Notes under the pieces: generated by a model
Database searches by the model: none
Seen by the model: only the letters and a program-made list of their open reading frames with translations
What the model was told of the DNA's origin: nothing
Assembly (NCBI GenBank): GCA_018873245.2
Contig: JAEMBT020000004.1
Span: 2,652,573 to 2,716,572 of the forward strand
Length of the DNA stretch: 64,000 nucleotides
Direction: 5' to 3'
Origin: Archegozetes longisetosus
Lineage: Eukaryota > Arthropoda > Arachnida > Sarcoptiformes > Trhypochthoniidae
In this document: piece after piece, positions 1 to 11,764 of the stretch
Position numbering within the stretch: position 1 is the first letter of the stretch
Layout of the letters: every line of letters starts with the position of its first letter
Translations under genes and position numbers: made by a program

Positions 1-430
1 TTCCAAGCAAATATTCATTCAAATAATTGATAAACTTTTATCCTTTATTATTTAGTTATGAATAAAGCATACAGAGATAGAAACCATATCTAAAATTTTA
101 ATTTTTCATATTAACTAATATATCATTCAATTATTAGTTCAGAGATCGTTCTTTTCATTGGCTGACAATAATGGGAAACCGCACACGAAGATAAGTATGC
201 AAAACGCATTGTATATTCTGTTTTGTTGGGCTAAAAAAGACGATACTATCGGATCACAAAGAATTAATGGGAGATCTCGTTAAAGATGTTAAGACTATAA
301 ATAATTGGCGTAAACAGATTAGAAGAGTTTGTGTAATGTCATTACAACGCTCTGAACCTATGAGTGGACCTGGAGCGGTATTTTCATTTTATTTTATGTA
401 ATTATTCTTATGTCAATCAGATATTTAGTA

Positions 431-667
431 ACGTACGATTTCAGGTATTACCTTAAAGTCTGGTCATCCTCGTTATAAATATTTATTGTGTGTGACACTA
501 TTTTCTCTCAGCTTAAGAGCATAATTACTGAAAGAAAATTTTCAGATTTTAGCTTTTAAAATTTTCTTTCAGCAACTATGCTCTTAGGTTGAGAAAATAG
601 TGTCACACACAATAAGTATTTACGACGAGCATGACCAGATTTCAAGGTAATACCCGAAATCGTACGT
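431..667. mobile_element. MITE with ~100-bp inverted arms
   Basis: The left end acgtacgatttcaggtatta is matched by the inverted right end ending gaaatcgtacgt. The two arms of roughly 100 bp surround a short AT-rich loop near 540. It sits inside the intron-like gap of the Merlin relic. No clear target-site duplication was found. Confidence 0.75.
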
Positions 668-716
668 CACTACAAATATTTAACGATATGATTAATTTAA
701 ATTATAGATAATTCAG
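668..716. other. End of intron-like gap in Merlin relic
   Basis: AT-rich tract running to the acceptor-like attcag at 711-716, immediately before the IDES-coding segment. Confidence 0.3.
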
Positions 717-1390
717 ATTGACGAAAGTCTGATGAGAGGAAGACGTAAAAATAATGCTGGAAGACTCTTTTGGGAATCAGTTGCCTACCCCTCGAGCCAA
801 TTATGTATGAGACCAGATGGATCATGGATTTTTGGTCTAGTTTGGCTTAAAAATGATGGTGAGTCAATTATTTCTGGTTATAAAACCTAATCTCTATGAA
901 AGTATATTGAAATTTATTACAAAAACAAAGTTTGAAAACAATCTATTTTATATCAAGGAAAACGTGAGCGACGCTATTTTTGTTAAATGTAGAGATGAGC
1001 ACACTTTGAGGCCAATAATATTTAGGCATATTAGGCCCGGGACAACCATTTGGTCAGATCAATGGCCTGTTTATACAAATATCCCACTATGGGCGCGACA
1101 ACTATTTTTATATAATTTTGAATTTATATCTAAAATAATTCAATAAAAAATTAAGTCTAATTTAAACGTTTTTTCAAATAGTATACACACAGAAGTGTTA
1201 ATCATTCGAGAAACTTCGTTAACCCTGTGACCAGAGTTAATACTCGAAGAGTAAAAACTTTTTGAGGCTGGCTTAGACTAAAATTAGTCAGAAGAATGAG
1301 AGGAGTTAGTCGACGTACTTGGAAGGATATTTGGCTGAGGAGTGGTGGCTATCTGTTAATGACAATTCATTTCTCGATATGATCGCAGAA

Positions 1391-1618
1391 ATAAAAAAAT
1401 TTATCCTCTCACATAAATTTATCAAAAATAATAAATCGATTGCTAAATCAAAGGATTTGAACTATCAGCGAAAATATTTGTAATTCAAAATCAATTATAT
1501 TTGAGTCATGATATGTTCAATTTTTGACTTTTCAATGTTTTAAGTCTTATTTCCGTCCTATTATAATTTTTTTAGTCATTATTCTTTCTAAATTTCTGGA
1601 TTTTCATCTAACTAACTC
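1391..1618. other. AT-rich non-coding stretch
   Basis: No gene or repeat structure was recognised here. Confidence 0.4.
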
Positions 1619-2174
1619 GGGATTGGCATTTGCTGTAAATTTTTTTTAAAAACAAAATATGCTTTAAATGATAGGTAATTATTAAAGATTTTAAGGTTTC
1701 GGTCTGATTTGGGCTGAAATGCATTTTTTGAAATTCTATAATTAATTCAAGTTGAGGTTTCCCTCTCAAGTAGAGCAATAAACATTGTGGTATTTGAGTA
1801 TTCTCATATTTGAGTTAATTCGTTACGATATTATTGATGAGTAATTTTATAAAATTAATTAATAATATTAATTGGGCTTAGCATTTTATAATAAATTATT
1901 CTAAAAAATGGTTTATAACCATTTGAACATTAATAGATTTTGAAAGATTTTGATCAATGCGTAAAAACTTTTATGAATCGAACTGAGTTCTAATTATAGC
2001 AAATTCACAACTTGAGAGGGAAATTAGAGGCAAACTTAAACTTGAATTAATTACAAAATTTCAAAAAATGCATTTCAGCCCAAATCAGACCGAAAACTTA
2101 AAGTCTTTAATAATTACCTATCATTTAAGGCATATTTTGTTTAGAAAAAAAATTTACAGCAAATGCCAATTCCT
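1619..2174. mobile_element. Foldback element
   Basis: Inverted arms of about 150-170 bp. The left begins ggattggcatttgctgtaaa and the right ends tttacagcaaatgccaattcc. They face each other across a ~230-bp AT-rich centre. There is no coding capacity, and the target duplication is unclear. Confidence 0.75.
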
Positions 2175-2177
2175 AGT

Positions 2178-2421
2178 AAGTGGCGAAAGCGGAAATTTCT
2201 GAGTGAGGGGCAAAAAATTTAATGCTTTGTAAAATGTATGAATTATAACACCTAATTAATACTATTCTGAAACGGTAATACTCAAATATAGTCATTGAAA
2301 CTTCAGTATAGCTCAATCCTATCAAAATAAAATTTTCATTTCATTTAATAATTAGTTTTAGATTTTCTAGGTTTGAGTTGAGGGGGTCTATGCCCCTTCG
2401 GCCATACTGGCCTCGCCACTG
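2178..2421. mobile_element. hAT-type MITE, CAGTGGCGAAG family
   Basis: Starts with a degraded aGTGGCGAAAG end and finishes CTCGCCACTG. The interior, including gagttgagggggtctatgcc, is recognisably the same element as those at 31,073, 33,289, 34,227 and 38,670 in the palindrome. It is an independent dispersed copy, which shows the element is mobile and not part of the desaturase gene. Confidence 0.75.
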
Positions 2422-3477
2422 ATCTAACTCGTATATATTGTTAGGCAAATTTTTTGTGCATTTCTCAGATAAATAATTTTTTATATCTTTAATAAATTAT
2501 TTTTACCGATTCCTTGAAAATTATTATTTTTTAACCTTATAAAAACAAATATTTTAATTAAATAAATCTTTTATCTAAAAGTAATGAAATTTTGTTCGAC
2601 ATCTTGTGTTTACTTTTGAAACAATTGGTAGGATTTTCATTACTTTACTTGGAATCACTTAAAATATAATGAAATCTTCCCTAAGATCCACCTTAAAGAC
2701 AGGCTTCTCCCGAGTGTTTCTCATATGCCATGAATACCAAGGCCGAGTTCTTAAGGCCGACATCATGGGCCAGTCTTTTAAATTTTTCACAATTTATTTT
2801 TGAATATTTAATTGAAGAATATTGAATGCTTAAAATTTATTGTCAAAAATTGAATCTATATTTTCAACTTTTGTAAGCAATGCTAATATCGAAAGTATTT
2901 TCGACATAATGAACAATATTTACAGTGAAAGGGAATAGATTATTAAATGAAAGTATTAAAAGGAAATGTGTTCAAAGTTAATCTTAGCTTGGAATGTAAT
3001 CTATTTTATAGTTTTTTTTATCGAAAAAAGCCTCTAAAAGCTTCAAAATCTGATATGAAATATGTATTTAAATTTAAATGATATAAACTGACAATTAAGC
3101 AGTAATTTTGATTAATAAAATTAAATCGAAGGGGGGCTCTTACTTTTTAAAGTTTGGCTTTTCTTTGGGTAGACTTAAGGTGGCAACACTGGTATAGCAC
3201 CAACAGCCACATGAATTCAGCTCATAGAAGATCGACATTTGTTAGTTTATAAATTATAGCATTATTATTTTTGAAAAGGTTTATCAATACAATTAAGTAA
3301 TCTAACAATTTGGACAATTAACAATTACCACTTATTTGACCGATAATTTATGACTTATTATTATATGAAACTTGTCTCATATCACTGCTTCTTTCTATCT
3401 CCATGTATAAGTTTACTGTATATACATAAATTACGTCAATTATATTTAAACCTATAAGACCTTAATATCACAAATTA
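2422..3477. other. AT-rich intergenic DNA with a repeat patch
   Basis: No gene seen. The patch near 3,180-3,240 (ggtatagcaccaacagccac) resembles part of the B segment near 31,530-31,575, so it is probably a dispersed repeat fragment. Confidence 0.35.
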
Positions 3478-4076
3478 CAGTGCTGGAAATTCGTATAAAT
3501 TCGCTCGAAAAAATTGGATAGCTCGAGAATGAATTCAGCAATTTTGATGAAATTTTGAATATAAAATTTTTAAACCAGGATTAAATTTCATACTTAATTT
3601 CTTGAAGATACCTCAATCCATTCTCAAGATAGTCCAAAGTTCATTTTTGAGGTTGAGATTCGTTTAAACTCAGTTCTAATTCTGTTGAATTAATCAAGAT
3701 TAAAAATGAATATGACAAGATTTTCTGATGAAAAGTTTGAAAACACCCCATAGCCAGCGAATGATTAGATTTCTGAAAGCTTATAACTTAATTGATGGCG
3801 ATAAGGTGTTTTCAAGCTTTTCATCAGAAAATCTTGTCATATTCACTTTTAATCCTGATAAATTAAACAGAATTAGAACTGAGTTTAAACGAATTTCCAC
3901 CTCAAAAATGAACTTTGTACTATATCTTGAGAATGGATTGAGGTATCTTCAAGAAATTAAGTATGAAATTTAATCCTTTCGTAAAAATACTATATTCAAA
4001 ATTTCATCAAAACTACTGAATTCATTCCCGAGTTATCCAACTTTTTTAGAAGAGTTGATACGAATTTCCTGTACTG
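3478..4076. mobile_element. Tc1/mariner-type foldback MITE, TA duplication
   Basis: Ends CAGTGCTGGAAATTCG and its inverse CGAATTTCCTGTACTG, flanked by TA (3476-3477 and 4077-4078). Almost the whole element folds back on itself (arms of about 290 bp). An 81-codon open frame inside (3728-3973) lies across the palindrome and is not a convincing gene. Confidence 0.8.
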
Positions 4077-4404
4077 TATATATTGATATGATTAAAGAAC
4101 TTGATCAACATTTCAAATGTCACAATACTTATTTCTATTTATGATTGAATACTAGTGTTTTTTGATTGTTTTGAAATTGGAGTCCTACCTTATCGTTAAA
4201 TATCAGGTAAGTGCAGTGGTTTCGCTTTGTGAAGACCCAAATTATAATATTTATAAACAGCCCAAATGACCATCCACAATATAGCCATTAATAATTATTA
4301 TAGTTAAATCTAAGTTTAAACACAAGATTAATAGACTAAAGGACATAAATTACGACGTTAATAAAAAATAACATTTTAGTAATATCACATCAAATCACAA
4401 TCAG
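4077..4404. other. AT-rich intergenic DNA
   Basis: Nothing recognised. Confidence 0.4.
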
Positions 4405-5277
4405 ATGCGGCCTAATTCCCTACTAAGCTAATATGGGCTTCAAATGAAAGCGTATGAAGAGTAGAATCGAAAACAAAAAGAATTTTTCAAAAAATTCGAC
4501 GGTTGAGAGGAGACATGCATTTTTAAAGATTTCCGTCTAAAAATCAACATTTAATCAACTTTTTTTGATAATAATTAATCTAAAACCTTTATTTTTCGAT
4601 ACCATAAAGTGCTTTGATAACTTTAAAAATCTATATAGAAACCACCGAAAAAATATTTTAATAATGACTATCCCATTATAAGCTTTGTTTTGATATGTCA
4701 ATCCTCAAAAGTTCTCATCTCCTCTTAGCCACCGTTTATTTTTGAAAAACTCTTTGCACTCGATTCTATTATCAATTCATTTTAAGGAAAGACGGAGACC
4801 TCTATATTTTTAGGTGTTCACGGGCAAAAAACTTTAACCAATAAAAAGTGTATACTTTCAGCCGATAATTACAGGCAACGTGATTAGGATGAGATATAAT
4901 ATCCTATTCCTGATTTATTTTCTTTATTGTATTGCTTTTTATCGCTTTCAGTCATTATTACAATTAAAGTCACACTTAATTTAATTAAATCACAGATAAA
5001 CTCAAATTTAATTCAATTAAAAATTGACGTAATTTATGTATTGATGGTGTTGTTTGTATACAAAAGTATAGTTATTTTCGAAGATTTGTGCCATTTTATG
5101 AACATATTTGACTCAATGACGATATGACTCAACATTTTAAAAGAGCTAAAGTCAACTTTTTCCAGTGAACACCTAAAACTCTAGAGGTCTCCGTCTTTCC
5201 TTAAAATGAATTGATAATACTCTTCATAAGCTTTAATTTGGTATCCATATTGGCTTGGTGAACGGTTAGGCCAGATA
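4405..5277. mobile_element. Foldback element related to the one at 18.3 kb
   Basis: The outer sequence (ggcctaattccctactaagc, then gcttcaaatgaaagcgtatg) recurs inverted near 5,215-5,275. A second inverted pair, attcattttaaggaaagacg with the gtgttcac tract, lies at about 4,770-4,825 and 5,165-5,210. Motifs such as gaatttttcaaaaa and tatgaagagtaga are shared with the foldback at 18,328-19,567. Exact ends are uncertain. Confidence 0.6.
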
Positions 5278-5879
5278 CCTATATGTTTCTGATCAACTTC
5301 TTATTTAATAATTTATTCAGTAATTATGAACATTTTTACACTCTGAAAATTCTTAATTATAAACATTCAAGAGCTAAATATCTTAAAAGTTGAAAAATTA
5401 GATATGCTAAAAGAAATTTTCGACAAATTATATATGTTTTGAAGTTGAACATCTTGAAAATTTGAAAACTAGATCTTACTAAAAATTTTCTTACAAACCA
5501 GAAATTGACAAATAGTTTTGACAAACCCCATATCTTTTACTTACATTAAAAAAGAAAAACTCTTATCAAAATTTAACGTGCACCTGGCAGCATATTTGTA
5601 ATCCAGTTAACTGACCACTTGGTTACTAAATACGTTATGACTAGAGAAAGGACTTTGGGTTAAAATCCAAATTTTACCTTCAGCATTAAGTTCACAGATC
5701 TTAACACTATTAATATATACAAACCTTAGGGGTCATTTTCAGCTAGCTTAATTGCAGCAAAACCACCAAAAAGCACCAAAAATCGTTATAACCACCAAAT
5801 CTTTCAAAATTGCTCTTTTATAACAAATAACAACTTTGCATAACTTATATGAGAGCCGATCGTTGAAATTTCGAGAACT
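5278..5879. other. AT-rich intergenic DNA
   Basis: No gene supported. The short minus-strand open frame here has no recognisable family features. Confidence 0.35.
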
Positions 5880-6150
5880 CGATATAGTGGAACAAGTTAA
5901 AAAGTCTTTTGGGCTATATACTACAGAAACCAAAGAAATGTCTTGATAAAAATCCTAATTTAGAAAAGTTCAGGAATGCTTTAGACATTAACTTGAGAAT
6001 GAAACTATTTTATATATTTCTTAATTCTGCAGCAGTTGAACGAATTTTTCAATTTTAGATCATATTTTCAATGAGAGAAGAGAAAAATTAAGCACATGAA
6101 GCAATGAAAAGTTATTGAATTTAAAATATAACAGTTTCTTGTAATACCCA
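5880..6150 (+). pseudogene. hAT transposase C-terminal relic
   Basis: The reading LNSAAVERIF followed after frame changes by a FNERREKL-like stretch and LKYN resembles the hAT C-terminal dimerisation region (S..VERxFS). Stops and frame changes interrupt it. No ends were found. Confidence 0.45.
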
Positions 6151-6938
6151 ACTCTTTTGTATGATTCTGTTATAGCTACCAAACATTAAAAATTTTCTAA
6201 CTAAATAACCACCAAAAACATGATTTGTTTTGACTAAAAATCCTTTCTCTACTTATAACACTATAGGTTTCTAAATTCATTAATTTAATAGGATTTTCAT
6301 ATTATTTTGTGCCGTAGCTGAAGGATCGGTTGCTAGGCGATATTTAAAGTTGACTTAACTTTTCGGCCCATAAGTTGCTTTTTGATATAGAGCGAGAGCT
6401 AGAAGAGTTGACGGGTCAGCGATGCGTACCTTCGCGGAACTTCTTCGATGAGTTATTGCCATGGAGGGAAATATATTTGTGCTAATTGTTATTTTGAGGA
6501 AACTTGTTGAAAGCGCTTCCTCAACTAAATCTAAAAGGGACCAAAAGTCAAGAGTAAAGATGAAGAGAAAGCTAAAATCAAATGACAGCACTTTTGTGCA
6601 AAAGAAAAACTGAATTGATTTTATTGATTCTTTGAGACTTTTATACAAATTGGACAAAGGGTTAACCTTAGTTCAGTCAGAAACTGGTGTTGTACGCACG
6701 AATCCAATAAGAGTCCAGTCGGACTAGACGTGTACTTATTAGAACTTGTACTCAGGATACCAGTTTGGGAATAAGGGATTAGGGGTCAACAATGAGGAGC
6801 GGATCTTAGTAGAAGTGGTAAACCGTTTAGCTTTCCTACCTGTAAGTACTTCATTATAAACTTATAATATAAACCCCACATTCTTACCAGATAATATGTG
6901 AAAATGATAGGAAACTCAAATGCAATTGACTTATGATT
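6151..6938. other. Intergenic DNA
   Basis: No convincing gene. A 12-14 bp motif containing ggagcggatc near 6,797 recurs inverted near 8,050. It could mark the ends of an old composite element enclosing the next two entries, but the match is too short to be sure. Confidence 0.3.
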
Positions 6939-7517
6939 AGACATAGAAATCAAGCTTTATTATTTTGGGCAAAATTCAAATCAACTAATTAATATTTTAT
7001 TTTATTAAATTTTATAAATAATAAACCTTTTGAGGAATAATTTGAAAATTAACTGAAACAATAGTGTCTAACATGATGATTTTGAGCCAAACATTAAAAT
7101 TTTATTCTGAACAATTTAACTATAGCCATAACCAGGTTTTCAGTTTGGGAGGGAGCAGTAATTAGAGAATTCTCGGCAAATTGATTATTTTTTTCCAAAT
7201 TCCAATTAAAACAATTCTTACTGTAGAATTTGATAAGAAATGTGTTAATTTAAACTAATCTAGAAAAATAATCAATTTGCTGAAAATTTTCTAATTACTG
7301 TCCCTTGAAACCGAAAACCTTGTTATGGCGGTAATTAAATTATTTAGAATAAGATTTTAATATTAGGCTCAAAATCATGTTAGACACTATTGTTTCAATT
7401 AATTTCCAAATTATTACTCAAAAGGTTTATTATTTATAAAGTTTAATAAAATAAAATTTTAATTAGTTGATTTGAATATTGGCCCGAAAAAACTAAGTTT
7501 GATTTCTATGTCTAAAA
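6939..7517. mobile_element. Large foldback element
   Basis: Arms of about 260 bp: gacatagaaatcaagcttta near 6,940 reads inverted as gtttgatttctatgtc near 7,498. The arms face across a centre near 7,230 and have no coding capacity. Confidence 0.8.
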
Positions 7518-7815
7518 TAGTGTTGTAAAAAGAAAATTTTAGGATAAAACTTATTGAGAAACTTTCCAGAAATTTTTTGTCGCACAAAATTTTTCTTACG
7601 AGAAATTTCCTATTTTCTCAACTCAAAACTATGTTTTAATAGAGATAATGTTTTAATTTAAGTGATATACAACGTTAGCGACTTTTAAATATTCAAGATA
7701 TCACTTATTTTGGTTTTGGCATGCATAATAATCATAGGGTAGGAAAAATAGTCCCGAGAAACTTTCTAGAAAGTTTCTCATCGAAAAGAAAATTTCTAGG
7801 AATTTTCCATCACTA
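7518..7815. mobile_element. hAT-type MITE
   Basis: Terminal inverted repeats TAGTGTTGTAAAAAG and TAGTGATGGAAAATT (read inward), with inner inverted gaaaattt blocks. The flanking 8-mers GTCTAAAA and GTTTAATT match only partly, so the target duplication is decayed. Confidence 0.55.
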
Positions 7816-9495
7816 GTTTAATTTTAAATCCATTGCAATTGATTTTCATTTGAAATCCTTCAAATCGTAGTTACCGTTGAAGTGACCAAATTTTATCATA
7901 AAATAAAAGTAATCTTTAAAGTCATAATTACGTTATCTAACGTTTCATTATAAGTTTCACAAGATTTTCACATGTTTTTAACTATGCAATAAATAGACAT
8001 TATTTTTGTGCCTTTTTAAAAAGTAGAGATCATAAGTAAAGGTGTACACGGGATCCGCTCCACATTGGGGGTCAATATTAGGATTAGAATGTTTTGGTTA
8101 AAACAAGTAAATTTTGTTTAAAATTTTTATTTAATTTAGTTTTGGTTAATCTAGTTAGCTGCTGTGTCAAACAAAATATAAAAATAGAATACTAAACTGT
8201 TTCATCAAATGGATTCAATGGTCAGTCGTGGATAGTATTCACAAATAGGTGTAAAGTTTTCGAGCGAGTCACTCATAGAAGAACTTGCTTGAAAAAAATA
8301 CAATTTAGGAAGTAGCTTAGTGTTATCACTTTTGTCTGTATTTTTCTAGAAATGATTTATTTCAAATACAGTGTTATTTAAAGGACTGATTTGATTTACG
8401 ATAAAATGAATCACGTATTCTAAACCTCATTCATTATTTACTTGTTTTTGGTCAAGTCTCAAACTGTGTTAATTTTATGTTTTTAGCTAAGATACTCTAA
8501 GATACAATATGAACTCGTGATGCAACAGTTGACATGTCCGGCATGTATTCCGGAGACGCAGAGTTAAAATCCCATTTAGAATTAGAAGTATTTTGAGTTA
8601 ATCAGAAAAATAATTTCGAAACACCTTATCTTAAGCTTAAAATATAGTATGATTCGACATAATTTAATAGATAAAATATTTTCACAAACGACCAAGCAGT
8701 TTAAATAGTTTGTTCATCTAAATAATCTATTTTACTCATCAATTATTTCTCAATCAAGTATCGCATAATATTTTATTACTTTATTTGACTAAAACTTAAG
8801 TGTAATAAATGTTTTACTTCTTTAAGAGTTAATCAAGTATTGCAAAAGAGATTTTTATTTATTGAAAATATATATATGTTGGTTAATGACTAAAAAAAGG
8901 CTGAACTAAGACTTTTGAGTATTACTTTCAGAATATACAATACTCGATTAGCTTCTATGAAACAAAATAGGATACACTCTCAATAAAGCAATAATTCTCG
9001 ATAGCAACCAGAATTAACGCGTTGTCATGGAATGTTTTCCATCAAATCATAATATGGAGGACATCAATAGACTTATTTCATTTGGGATATGAGCAAAAAA
9101 AGCAAGTTACAAATAAAATTCATAGGCATCATAGAAAGGCATCCGACATGGCAATCGTGTTTTGTTGTTGCTATCAGAGATTATTACTTTATTGAGTGTA
9201 AATACGGCATAGTAAAACATACGCACGCATTCTCATAAGATATACATTTATATCTGTATTTTGTTTACTCAAACTTAATTATTACGAAGATATTGTTGCA
9301 TAACTGATAAATAGCTATAATTTATCTATCAACTCAATAACAATTTTAATACAAGATAAGTTTTAAATCTTAATACTGAATGTAACAGAAGTTAATTTTT
9401 GATAAAAATAACTGCATAAATATCGAAAAATAATTTTCAAAATCAGTTTTATCTTGAACTAAAGCCATTACTGACTTCAAAACATATTGAACAGA
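7816..9495. other. Intergenic DNA upstream of the GH12 gene
   Basis: AT-rich. No open frame, repeat or promoter motif stands out. The promoter of the GH12 gene must lie at its right end, but no element can be named with confidence. Confidence 0.35.
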
Positions 9496-10161
9496 ATGCC
9501 AAGCATGTTAATTACATTCGTTCTGACATTAATTTCTGGTATATATTGCGCGACATTTTCCTCGTCTGATAAATGGGCCGAATTCAAAGATAGTGGGTAT
9601 ATAGTTCGTAACGATGTTTGGGGCAGTGGTGCTGGTACTCAAGAATTACACGCCAACAGCTATCATGATTGGGGAGTGCACGCCAATCATCCAAACACGG
9701 GTGGCGTTAAGGCTTACCCACATGTGGCCAAAAATATTAACAAAAAGCTAAGCCAACTCAAGTCAGTGACCAGTAGTTTCTCGGTTTCAGTACCCAGCAG
9801 TGGTGCCTATACTACGGCTTATGATATATGGTGTGATAATAACAAATATGAGATCATGATATGGATGAACCAGAAGGGGCCCATCGGACCTATTGGGGCA
9901 ACTGCTAAGAGCGCGACTATTAGCGGTCATACTTGGGATGTTCACAAAGGATCGAATGGCTCTAATGAAGTCTTTTCGTTTATTCTTAAAGGAAGCACTA
10001 ATTCAGGTACAGTTGATGTGAAGGCTATTCTGGATTGGATTCATAAAGAGGGCTGGTTTGGAGACGTCACTCTCGGAGAAGTGCAGTTCGGCTTTGAAAT
10101 CACTTCTTCTGCTGGAGGTCTCGATTTTAATGTTTCCAAGTTCTCGGTTGAGAGTTCTTAA
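9496..10161 (+). CDS. Secreted glycoside hydrolase family 12 (endoglucanase/xyloglucanase-like)
   Basis: A single uninterrupted 221-residue frame. The ATG at 9,496 is preferred because it places the signal peptide (about residues 1-18, ending GIYCA) at the N-terminus; a second ATG lies three codons on. The rest fits a GH12 beta-jelly-roll hydrolase that cleaves beta-1,4-glucan or xyloglucan outside the cell. NDVWG lies at 39-43. The nucleophile block YDIWCDNNKYEIMIW has Glu119. The acid/base block FGFEIT has Glu201. The length matches the family. Both catalytic glutamates and the tryptophans are kept, so it looks active. It has no intron, whereas all other intact genes here are spliced. GH12 is mainly bacterial, fungal and oomycete, so an animal copy suggests horizontal acquisition (inference). 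Substrate cannot be read from sequence. Confidence 0.88.
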   Translation: MPSMLITFVLTLISGIYCATFSSSDKWAEFKDSGYIVRNDVWGSGAGTQELHANSYHDWGVHANHPNTGGVKAYPHVAKNINKKLSQLKSVTSSFSVSVPSSGAYTTAYDIWCDNNKYEIMIWMNQKGPIGPIGATAKSATISGHTWDVHKGSNGSNEVFSFILKGSTNSGTVDVKAILDWIHKEGWFGDVTLGEVQFGFEITSSAGGLDFNVSKFSVESS

Positions 10162-10186
10162 ATAAGTTACTAACAACTTGATGTAT

Positions 10187-10192
10187 AATAAA
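10187..10192 (+). promoter_or_regulatory. Poly(A) signal of the GH12 gene
   Basis: AATAAA 26 bp after the stop codon, followed by a T-rich and TG-containing stretch. Spacing is normal for a eukaryotic 3' end, which supports a transcribed nuclear gene rather than bacterial contamination. Confidence 0.6.
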
Positions 10193-10418
10193 ATATTTTA
10201 TTGTGTGCAACAAAATGTTATTTTGTTTTTACTCATTCGTCAAAAGACTGAAATTTATTTACTATTATCAATTCATAACAGGTTAGAAGTTTTCATGAAT
10301 TTCTACTAAATTATTCAAATTTTTTATATATTAAAAACATAAATAAGCCATAAATTGATTGCGCAATAGGTAAATTCGATATAAGATTATCCGAAGTATT
10401 AGAAGAAAAGTTCAGTTT

Positions 10419-11764
10419 TTAAGCAAAATAATAGGCAACACTATAAACAATAACAGTCGCGCCAAAAATCAAAGGGAATAAAATTCTCGAAACTATATCT
10501 ACGGAACAATTTCTTGGACCAGGTTTTACACTTAGAAAAGTAAACCATCTCTTTGAGTTTTCATTATTAACAAAAAGATTACTTTGACGAGTAGAAGTTT
10601 TTTCATCTAAAGGCCACGCGATTGCGATCGCGTATTCAAGTAAAGTCGCGAAAACAAAAAGGATGCATATTCCAGTCCAAACTTCAAGAGCATAAACATA
10701 TGAGACATTAAGTTCTGCTTGAATTTGTTGAGTAATTAGTGCTAACAAAGCAGTTATTATTAATGAGACTCTGGCAGGCGCTATGGACGTCGGAATCCAA
10801 AAGCCTATAAATGTCATTACGACTATTAAGAATGACGGCGCGAATCGCTTTATGATATAATTTCCAATGTTTCGACTCAACTGAATAACGACATATAAAC
10901 ACGAGTACGTACCTAAAAAGTTGCAAAAGAAAAGTAGATGTTAGGCAAACTCTAATTAAATCACGAACAGTCGATATGAACGAACGCTCAAAATACTAAT
11001 TGATTGATACCTATATCGAAATATTTAGTGCAGACACCTTTTGATTGATAAGCTATACCAAACTCAGGCAAATAAATATGTGATCCCATTCGAAATGAAT
11101 ACCAATTCAATCGAACGATTTCCGCGCTTTCAGATACTGCGAAAGATATTTACATTTAGACATTACAATCAGATTCAAACGTAAAAAGGCTTACACATAG
11201 TTATATTTATGAAACACGTTTGTGTATCGAATGGATATTTTTTAAAATTCATATAGCAGCTCATCTTCATCTTAAGCCTTGCAGTCATCAATAGATTGGT
11301 TCCATTTGTAACTGTGAAGTAAAGACTAGGAGACATAACATTAGAGATTCCACCACTGATTGCATTTCGGAAATAAGTGTCAGGAATCCAAAGACGATCT
11401 TTCCACTCAGAACTTAGAACTACTTTTTTTGTAGAATTGCTTAAGTGAATCAAACGATAATCATTCCAATAGAGATAGTAAAATAGATCCACATCAAAAG
11501 ACTGACAAAATTTGAAAAGATTTTCAATAAAGAGACTCCTCGATAAAAACTTTTTTATACCATATCTGTGTTAGGACCAGGTATTAATGAAAGCACATAT
11601 ATTTCAACTTTCACTTCAACTGGTTTTCCATCAAGAATTGGTGCACGATCTCGACTGTAATCAGCCGGTAATATATCTGTTAGTTTCAAGTTATCATTTG
11701 ACAACTTTTGAGACACTGCTATTTCTGTTGATAAACATAAGAATATAATGCATAGAACCAACAT
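10419..11764 (-). CDS. Cys-loop ligand-gated anion channel subunit A (4 exons)
   Basis: Exons 11561-11764, 11195-11501, 11011-11136 and 10419-10912, all with GT/AG borders. Together they are 1,131 bp and give an unbroken 376-residue protein. Signal peptide about 1-19. The Cys-loop is C150 and C164 with 13 residues between (KYPFDTQTC). A second cysteine pair, C206 and C217, is typical of glycine, glutamate, histamine and pH-gated chloride channels. The M1 end FIGFWIP is followed by PAR at 258-260, the anion-selectivity signature before M2, then M2-M3. The M3-M4 loop is short, and M4 ends three residues before the stop. A plasma-membrane pentameric chloride channel subunit is inferred; the ligand is unknown (HisCl/pHCl/GluCl-like). 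Tandem paralogue of the next gene. Confidence 0.9.

Larger units (their letters stand above)
230..1390 (+). pseudogene. Merlin (IS1595/ISXO2-like) transposase relic
   Basis: Decayed DDE transposase of the Merlin superfamily. Family motifs appear in order: SGPGA near 365, IDESL then RGRRKNNAGRLFW near 717-775, WIFGLVW near 828-848, the conserved block RPGTTIWSDQWPVY near 1036-1070, and a C-terminal NHSRNFVNPVTRVNTRR near 1202-1255 followed by a WKDIWLR-like end. A GT (378) to AG (716) intron-like gap separates the first two blocks and contains a MITE. Frame changes and a stop after position 1143 show it is dead. Seen: the motifs. Known: Merlin transposases share the IDES and PGxxIxSDxW blocks with bacterial ISXO2/IS1595 transposases. 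Terminal repeats were not identified. Confidence 0.75.

Noticed and set aside
3728..3973. 81-codon open frame as a gene
   Set aside because: It lies wholly inside a TA-flanked foldback and spans the palindrome centre; no family features, and the reverse strand mirrors it.
6355..6657. 100-codon minus-strand open frame
   Set aside because: No recognisable domain, no splice support, not repeated elsewhere in the window; likely chance.
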